Assembly: GCA_019914945.1 (NCBI GenBank)
Contig: CM034106.1
Coordinates: 9,610,001 to 9,674,000 of the forward strand
Reading direction: 5' to 3'
DNA from: Typha latifolia
Taxonomy: Eukaryota; Streptophyta; Magnoliopsida; Poales; Typhaceae
Length of the DNA stretch: 64,000 bases
A model generated the notes under the pieces. That model was not told the origin of the DNA and made no database searches. It saw only the letters and a program-made list of their open reading frames with translations. Position 1 is the stretch's first letter. Every line of letters begins with the position of its first letter. The translations under genes were made by a program, and so were the position numbers. This document shows positions 57,366-64,000 of this stretch, piece by piece.

Positions 57366-58530
57366 CCAATGTTTTAAAAGACTCTAGAAGGCAAACAGGG
57401 CGATAATGGTTCATGTACCATTTAGGTGCTAAACGTGCGACTAGAATATTATATTTACTCATCCTAGAATAAAAATTTATTAAGTGATAATAATATATCA
57501 AAAAGATTGTTTCAAAAATCTAATGATAATGTCTATAGAACCCATAGAAAACTAAGAAGAAAAAAAAAAGCAAACACCACAAATCATAACATCCATATTT
57601 GTAAAACTCTTAAAAACATTAAAAAAAAAGATTAATTATCAATCTGAGATTAAAGCTTCAGCTTGATCAAGATAAAGCTCTTTATTGGATCTTATTTCGT
57701 CATCAGAACCATCATCATCTAATTCTAGATTCAATTCAGCTTCCTCATGTCATCCTCAGAGACTAAATGTGCTTCATCAATGTCATCCAACCTTTTAGAA
57801 CTAGAAGTACTTAATACTGCAAATCTAGAACTTTTCCTTAAAGTCATTACTTCCATTGCACCGGAGGCATCTTCAACCATATTCCATGTTAACCCAGAGC
57901 CAAGGATTACTTCTTTATTTAGTTTCAATTCAGATAATCATGCAGCAATATTATCTATATTTTTGATGTTATAGGATTTTCTTCTAACCTTCCTCGCGAA
58001 TTCTTGTTTTATCATGTAATTGGACATAGATTAATTTATTAAGTCTTTGTTGCTCAAGCCTATTTCTTTTTTGCTATGGGTCTATGGAAGAAAAAATACA
58101 TTATAAAAAAAAGAATCAAGCATTGTAGAAAGAGAAGTATCATTACTATTCTTTCCTACCATACTCCACTTTCGCTCCTAACCCAAAGAACTACATGTCA
58201 AGTTTAAAATTCTTAAAGCCATTTCTTTTTCGTGAGGTGTCTCAGACCCATATAAAGACCACCATTTAACTGCTCAACACAACAAAAAAATAAAATAAAA
58301 TAAAATAAGGCATTTTAAACTCAAATAATAAAATTCTATAAGTATTCAAATATAACCATAGAGTTAATACCTAGATGGATATCTGAATTAGCCCTTTGTC
58401 TTATAGCAATTCCTTTACCAAAAGAGACACTTGCATTATAAGCGTCAAGATCATCAGAGATCTTACCGTATGCTATGAGATTACCATGATAGAAACGTTG
58501 AACACATCCTGTAAAACCATTCATCACAGT
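57366..58530 (-). mobile_element. hAT transposase relic and partial element
   Basis: The minus strand carries hAT C-terminal blocks: YNASVSFGKGIAIRQR (near 58380-58440), WSLYGSETPHEKEMALRILN and LTCSSLG...ERKWSM (58140-58260), then an acidic tail (VSEDDMRKLNLELDDDG, 57700-57780). The left edge CCAATGTTTTAAAAG resembles the ends of the 40940 and 49104 elements, so it may be the protein-bearing relative of those non-coding elements. The right end is not found; the gypsy LTR begins 50 bases beyond. Confidence 0.75.
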
Positions 58531-58582
58531 ACTATTCCTCTCAGTTTATTTATCACCATAATAATAATATGAGTACAGAAAT

Positions 58583-59116
58583 TAATATAAACCAACCACG
58601 AGAGTTAAGTCAGTTAAGTTGAATCGGGTCAAGTCTAGTCAGTTATATTTGCTTAGTCTTTAATTTTGGATTATAACGGATAATTCGTGTGTGGATCCAA
58701 TCCGCTATGATTCTACTCCCACAAATAGGAGTTGTCATGGTTCATTTGGGTTGTTGAACGTTGAGAGAAATATTAAATTAGTCAATTCTTTGTCATTATT
58801 TGACTTTTAATCTAATTAGAAAATCATACTTCCACCCTCAAACCCTAGCCACCATTACTATCTACGAGCCACCCACACCTTCAACCGTCCACCACCCCCT
58901 TCCGGCAGACCACCACCCTTCGACGACCGCCAAAACGTCGAATATTTTCATTTCTATCCTATCTTGACTTTTCTTCACTATTTCTTTCATATATTTCCAC
59001 CCCTACCTTGAAATCACGTCATGTTAAAACAAAAAGATCACTAACTCATGAGGCTACCATCCATTAAATATCAAAATTTTATTATGAAAAGATTGGTCCA
59101 AATCTGGTTGGCAACA
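58583..59116 (+). mobile_element. 5' LTR of a Ty3/gypsy element
   Basis: About 534 bases, collinear with the solo LTR at 24002. It ends GGTTGGCAACA, then a primer-binding site. The start is placed by alignment to the 24002 copy, whose ends are known from its duplication. Confidence 0.8.
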
Positions 59117-59117
59117 G

Positions 59118-59131
59118 TAGTATCAGAGCCA
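59118..59131 (+). other. Primer-binding site, initiator tRNA-Met type
   Basis: TAGTATCAGAGCCA directly after the LTR matches the plant TGGTATCAGAGC pattern with one change. Confidence 0.75.
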
Positions 59132-60590
59132 CCGTTTCTCTGCTAATGATTAACAAGAGATCAAAGAAGACAAACGAGGAAAAGCACCCATAGAAGACCA
59201 GAAACTCATCTCTATCCTTGTGAAAGTTTCCCCGACACCACCACCACCAGCAACCGCCAATGACTGAGCCACCAACGTAGGCTAAGCTGATATTTAAAAA
59301 AAAATTTGGCCGATTTGAAGAACTTAAAAGAGATGCAAACTTTCCTCAAGAACATGATCCATGCCTTGACAGAGGCCATACTAGCCCCCGCCACCGCCCT
59401 ACTTAGCCAGCGCCGTCGGCCGTTGTCAAACCGGGGGCCCCCACTGCGAGAAAAATCCAACCCAAGAGGGAAAGGAGGAGCCGGCCCAAATTGCGGCCAA
59501 AGCATCACCTCCTATCGCGATGGAGTCCACCTACCCCCTTCAGACCCAGATTGTCATTATAGAGACTCCAGTGTAGCCTCCTGCAACGAGCCCATCATTT
59601 CTATGACCACTGGCGGCCACGACTTGCTTCCTCGGCCCAACTGCTAGCCAATGGTAGCCACCGCAGCCGCTGGCAACCTTCGGATGGTCGAACCAAATAT
59701 CTACCACCACTACGAGCTACCCTTTCGTTCGGGGTGGCTTCCTCAGGGAAGCTCGCTGCCACCAAGGGCTGGTGGATCCGTCGACGACACGCCATGATTG
59801 CCATTGCAGTAGATCGAACTCAAGTTTAATTTTTGACCTCCACCACCCTCTACCACAGTAAGGACATGTCGGACTATGACTATTGGCGAGCCATGACCAA
59901 ACCCAACAGTCGTCGCCGCTCATGCAACCTGTGGTGATGCCCTTAGGCCAAACACATTTTTAGCCCTAGAGTTAGGGTTATGGCATTTGCATAGAGGAGA
60001 TAAACTGCATGAATCCCAAAGTGGACAAATTTTCACAAACCAGTTCAACAACCTCAAGCAAATCAGTTATGGACCCATGAGCATGACCTTGGACGGCGCC
60101 CATAACTGGCAGCTCCAGTTCCACATCGAGACCACCGACGCTCGCCTTAGGACAGTGGGGTACACCAAGACCAACGACTAAGTTCAAAGGAGGAGACACG
60201 CAACCCAAAAGCCGGTCCTTATCACAAGCGCAGGTGGATGAAAAATGAGCCAATGGCTTGTGTTTTTGGTGTGACGAGCGCTACACTCTGGAACATCGAT
60301 ACGCCAAGGCTATGGGCAGTGTCGTGTTGATTGATGGCTATGACGACAAGGCTAAGGGGGATGTCACAGATGAGATAGTCGAAGAGGAGCTTGAGCAGAT
60401 AGTGGAGAAGGATATGTAGGCCGAGATCTCTATGCATCCATACTCCGATACTTGCGCCCCAAAGACCCTACGGGTGGACGTGCTAGTCCGAAAGTAGTGT
60501 GCACATCCTCATTGACACGAGGAGCACACATAACTTCTTGGACAAGAGATTGGTACAGAGTATAGGGCTCAAGGTCGAGCCCACTATCAG

Positions 60591-61060
60591 ATTTGATGTG
60601 ACCATCGACGATGGCACCCGCCTTAGAGCCGACAGTGTCGTCGAGGAGTGGTGGTACAGGTACAAGAACATAGTTTCACCTTGGATTTGTATCCGCTAGC
60701 ACTTCGAGAAGCAGACATCGTGCTAGGCACCCAGTGGCTACAGAGTCTTGGTTCTATCACATTTGATTTTTTACAAATAAGACTCACATTTTAGAGAGAT
60801 GGATGTGTTGTACGACTAGAGGCTTGATGTGACCATCGGTGATGGGCACCCGCCTTAGAGCCGATCTATCGAGTGGTGGTACGGACACAGGGACATAGTT
60901 TCACCTTGGACTTGTATCTGCTAGCAGTTCGAGGAGCAGACATCGTGTTAGGCACTCAATGGCTCCAGAGTCTTGGTCCTGTCACATTTGATTTTTTTCA
61001 TAGATGAGACTCATATTCCGAAGAGATGGACGTGTGGTACGACTAAAGGGGGTTCGCACA
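60591..61060 (+). repeat. Tandem duplication, about 231 bp, in the gypsy pol
   Basis: Two units starting GATGTGACCATCG at 60597 and 60828 share CTAGCA-TTCGA, GCAGACATCGTG and GAGACTCATATT-like words throughout. The unit covers the region after the protease, where active elements have one copy. Confidence 0.8.
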
Positions 61061-63161
61061 CAGACAAGCCCTCCCTTATGAACATTGGTAGGAGTTCCAT
61101 GAATAGGTGAGGTTGCCTACTTTCATCTAGTGCTAATGGAGCCTAAGACCGTCTTTAATTTAGGTACTCGTGTCGATTTAGATTGCTTATTAGCTGACTT
61201 TTCTAGACCTTTTGAGGCCCCACAAGGGTTGCCACCTGCCAGGCACGGCGATCACAAGATCGAGATTGTATCGAGGGCCGAACCGACAAATGTCCAACCT
61301 TATCGATATCCACATATCTAGAAAGAGGAGATTTTGAGGCTAGTTGCAAAGATGTTGGAGCAAGGCATTATCCAACCGAGTCAAAATTCTTATTCCTCAT
61401 CAGTTTTGTTAGTGAGGAAGGACGACAATTGGCATTTCTGCATAGATTACCGAGCGTTGAACGCCATAACCATCAAGGACAGATATTCGATACCAAAATA
61501 TAGAGTTGTTGGACGAGATGACGAGAGCATAATATTTTAGCAAGCTCAACCTTCGTGTGGGGTATCACCAGATCCGAGTGCGTGTTGAGGACGTTCACAA
61601 AATGACATTCTAAACTTATGACGGGCACTATGAGTTTCGGGTGATGCCGTTTGGGTTGACGAACACACTGACAACCTTCCAAGGGCTGATGAACGACATA
61701 TTCCGTTCACTCCTACAACGATATGTGTTAGTATTCTTCAATGAAATTTTAGTGTACAGCAAGATTTGGGAGAAGCACTTGGTTCACCTACAGTCAATGC
61801 TAGCGCTCTTGATGGACCACTCTTTCAAGGTGAAGCGAAGTAAATGCCTATAGGGCAACAATGAGTAGAGTACTTGGGACACATCATTTTGGTGGAGGGA
61901 GTCGTGGCTAACCCGAGCAAGGTGGCATGCATGCTCATCTTGATGAAATCGATCAGCGGATTTGTAAACGGTTATGGGAAGATTGGAGCACCACTGAGAG
62001 CCTTACTAAAGAAGGATGTCATTGAATGGATTAATGCAGCGACAAAGGCATTCGAGTGGAGCTTACGTTATTTTATTTGGCAGCAGATTCACACGCTTGT
62101 GCAGCAAAATTAGGTCACCAAGCTATTGGGATTTGACTACAAGCTACAATACAAGAAAGGAGCGTAGAACGAGACAGAGGATGCGCTATCCCGATAGCCC
62201 AAACGGGCCGAACTGACGGCCCAGACCATACCTGTCTTCCCCTTCTTGGCTGACATACGAATAGCAGGTGCTACTGACCCGAATATCTTGAGGATCTTGA
62301 AGGAGATAGAGGATGACCCTACGAGTCATCCTAGGCTCGTGAGTAAAGGCGGATTGCTATTGGACCGCGAGCGCCTCCGGATACCCGCGGACGTGGGCCT
62401 ACGGCGCAGAGTAATGGAGCATTTTCATTCCACCCTTGAGGCGGGACACGAGGGACTCCTACGAACTCACAGGAGACTACTACATAGTTGTACATGGCCT
62501 GAAGTACAATAGAAGCTGAGGACATTCGTGCGTGCTTGCAATATGTCCCAACGGGCAAAGACCAACTCACTGAGGCCAACAGGATTACTCCGATCCTTGC
62601 CCATGCCGAAGAGGATTTGGGAGAACATCTCTCGGTTAGACCTCAATTCAACCTATCATCCACAAACAGATGGCCAAACTGAAGTGAACTGAGGCATAGA
62701 ACGATACCTACGGTGCTTTGTAGGAGAGAGATGGCTCGACTAACCGTAGGCGAAGTAGTCCTACAACACTACATTTCACAGCACCATCGAGATGACCCCG
62801 TTCAAGGCAATGTATGGTAGACCACCACCTACCCTGAGGACATACGACCTCAAGGCAACATCAATGAGGATGGAGACAGAGTTAGAGCTGACAGATCGAG
62901 ATGCTACGGAGACTACGGGAGCACATGACAGCGGCCTAGAACCGCATGAAACAAGAATACGACCGCCGACATCAAGAGTTAGAGTTTGAGATCGGGGATC
63001 TTGTTTTCGTGTGAGTTCAGCCATATCGACAAGTTACGCAACATCCGGTACGCAACCCCAAGTTAGCGCATTAGTATTTTGGGTCATTATGTGTATTGGA
63101 GCAAATAGGACCGATAGCGTGTAGATTGGAGTTGCCGGAGGGATCTCGGGTTCATCCCGTG

Positions 63162-63945
63162 AAGGGCTGTCAGGCTTGACGAGCAGCTCGGGCTCGGCTC
63201 GGGCTTGGCTCGGGTGAAGCTCGAGTCCGGCTCGGCTCGATCAGAGCTGAGCCGAGCCCGAGCCATCATAATAGGCTCGAAATTAATATCGAGCCGAGCT
63301 TGAGCTGGAGCCGGCTCGCTCAGGCTCGGCTCGATAGGCTCGATAGCCTGACTCCATATGACTAAGGACACGTGGCATAAAGAAATATTGCCACGTGTCC
63401 CTCACTAACTCATTCTCACCCGTAACACAATATTCATCACCCTCACCTACCCCACCCTCACCTACCCTCACCTACCTCACCCTCATTAATTACTTCACCT
63501 TTCCCATCACCACCTTCCCCATCCTCAATTCCCCCACCCCACCCTCATCTTCACTCTCACCCTCATCCACCTGATCACCTTCACTCTTCCCTCCCCGTCG
63601 GCCTCCATCGGCAACGACGGCAAGCCACCACCACAGCGCCACGCCTTCTTCTCCGTCGGCCTCCTCCTCCGTCGGCCTCCTCTTCCTCCTCCGTCGTTGG
63701 CCTCCTCCATCCGTCTCCGACTCCTTCGGCAAGCCGCTGTCCATGTCGCCACCGCCCACGTCGCCACCGCCTCTAATCGAGCTTGAGCTTTGCTCGGGCT
63801 CGGCTCGGGCTCAGTTAGGCTCAGCTCGAGCTCGGCTCGGGTTGAGCCGAGCCGAGCCTGAGCAACATTATGAGGCTCGAAACTAATTTCGAGCCGAGCC
63901 TGAGCCAGAGCCGGCTCGCTCAGGCTCGGCTCGTTTACACCCCTA
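63162..63945. mobile_element. 784-bp hAT-type MITE in the gypsy integrase tail
   Basis: Both flanks read ATCCCGTG (63154-63161 and 63946-63953), an exact 8-bp duplication. The right end reversed is TAGGGGTGTAAACGAGCC; the left is AAGGGCTGTCAGGC. Removing it restores the integrase motif V-H-P-V-F-H-V-S at the join. Edges are packed with GGCTCGGCTCG. Inside, about 150 bases are repeated in the same direction near both edges. Confidence 0.9.
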
Positions 63946-64000
63946 ATCCCGTGTTTCATGTATCACTATTGCGAGCGAGAGTAGGGGCGCATCAGGCGGT

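Larger units (their letters stand above)
55911..58582. other. LIG1 upstream intron with transposon remains
   Basis: A polypyrimidine stretch and AG border the exon at 55910. Beyond it I see an LTR fragment (56630-57336), a hAT relic (57366-58530) and AT-rich filler. No ligase exon is recognised. Confidence 0.5.
59117..64000 (+). pseudogene. Degenerate Ty3/gypsy gag-pol, runs off the window
   Basis: In order: a gag-like part without a clean frame (59170-60260), a protease with DTRSTHNFLD in place of the usual D-S/T-G-S (60510-60540), RT (61130-61860) with FHLC-type CIDYRALN and MPFGLTN blocks, a connection domain (LRALLKKDVIEW), the end of RNase H (VTKLLGFDYKLQYKKG, 62110-62160), an integrase zinc-finger part (62400-62540), then YHPQTDGQTE and the C-terminal tail. 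The RT catalytic site reads FFNE where active elements have F/Y-x-D-D. RNase H is cut short, and the catalytic core of integrase between ENISR and STYHPQTDG is gone. Many frames shift. Not active. The element carries a MITE at 63162. Confidence 0.88.

Overview
The window is nuclear DNA of a flowering plant. Genes are split by GT-AG introns. Long AT-rich gaps hold hAT-type DNA transposons, MITE-like elements and Ty3/gypsy-type LTR pieces. The genes are plant families: cytosolic sulfotransferase, Kunitz/miraculin-like inhibitor, GEM-like GRAM protein, PRMT6 and DNA ligase 1. I could not place the species or family from sequence alone.

Region 1 (1-23 kb) is a tandem array. The repeated unit reads: sulfotransferase on +, Kunitz-type protein on -, GEM-like GRAM gene on -. 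Four sulfotransferases are intact (3794, 9657, 14543, 17239). All are exactly 344 codons, intronless as read, and share a TATA region. Two more are fragments (1843 and 8306). Kunitz genes are intact at 173 and 20220, broken by two stops at 6064, and reduced to a 39-bp tail at 16753. The GEM-like gene is intact in three exons at 22163-22976 and is a broken copy at 13260-14200. Only the right-most unit keeps all three genes. I saw no sign that the three gene types share a pathway. Sulfotransferase and Kunitz genes are each often tied to stress or defence.

Region 2 (23-38 kb) holds a 536-bp solo LTR with an exact 5-bp target duplication. It is followed by a complete 13-exon PRMT6-type arginine methyltransferase gene on + (26807-37102), with every methyltransferase motif present. 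A tandem NAGNAG acceptor precedes its last exon.

Region 3 (38-56 kb) is the 3' half of a replicative DNA ligase (LIG1) on -. Thirteen exons encode 416 residues, from just before the KYDGER active site to the stop codon. Its introns have collected transposons: a nested hAT set at about 39.5-44.6 kb, a 1.1-kb hAT with an exact 8-bp duplication, a 1.5-kb hAT-like element holding a 572-bp GC-rich MITE, and a 1790-bp solo LTR with an exact 5-bp duplication. The N-terminal ligase exons are not visible up to 64 kb.

Region 4 (56-64 kb) is transposon debris: an LTR fragment, a hAT transposase relic on -, and a degenerate Ty3/gypsy element on + (LTR, initiator-Met-type primer site, protease, RT, integrase pieces). 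The gypsy element carries its own 784-bp hAT-type MITE. PRMT6 and LIG1 are convergent housekeeping genes; the rest is an expanding and decaying array plus mobile DNA.

All calls come from reading the sequence by eye. No database search was run, and exon borders were checked only for frame, splice dinucleotides and family fit.
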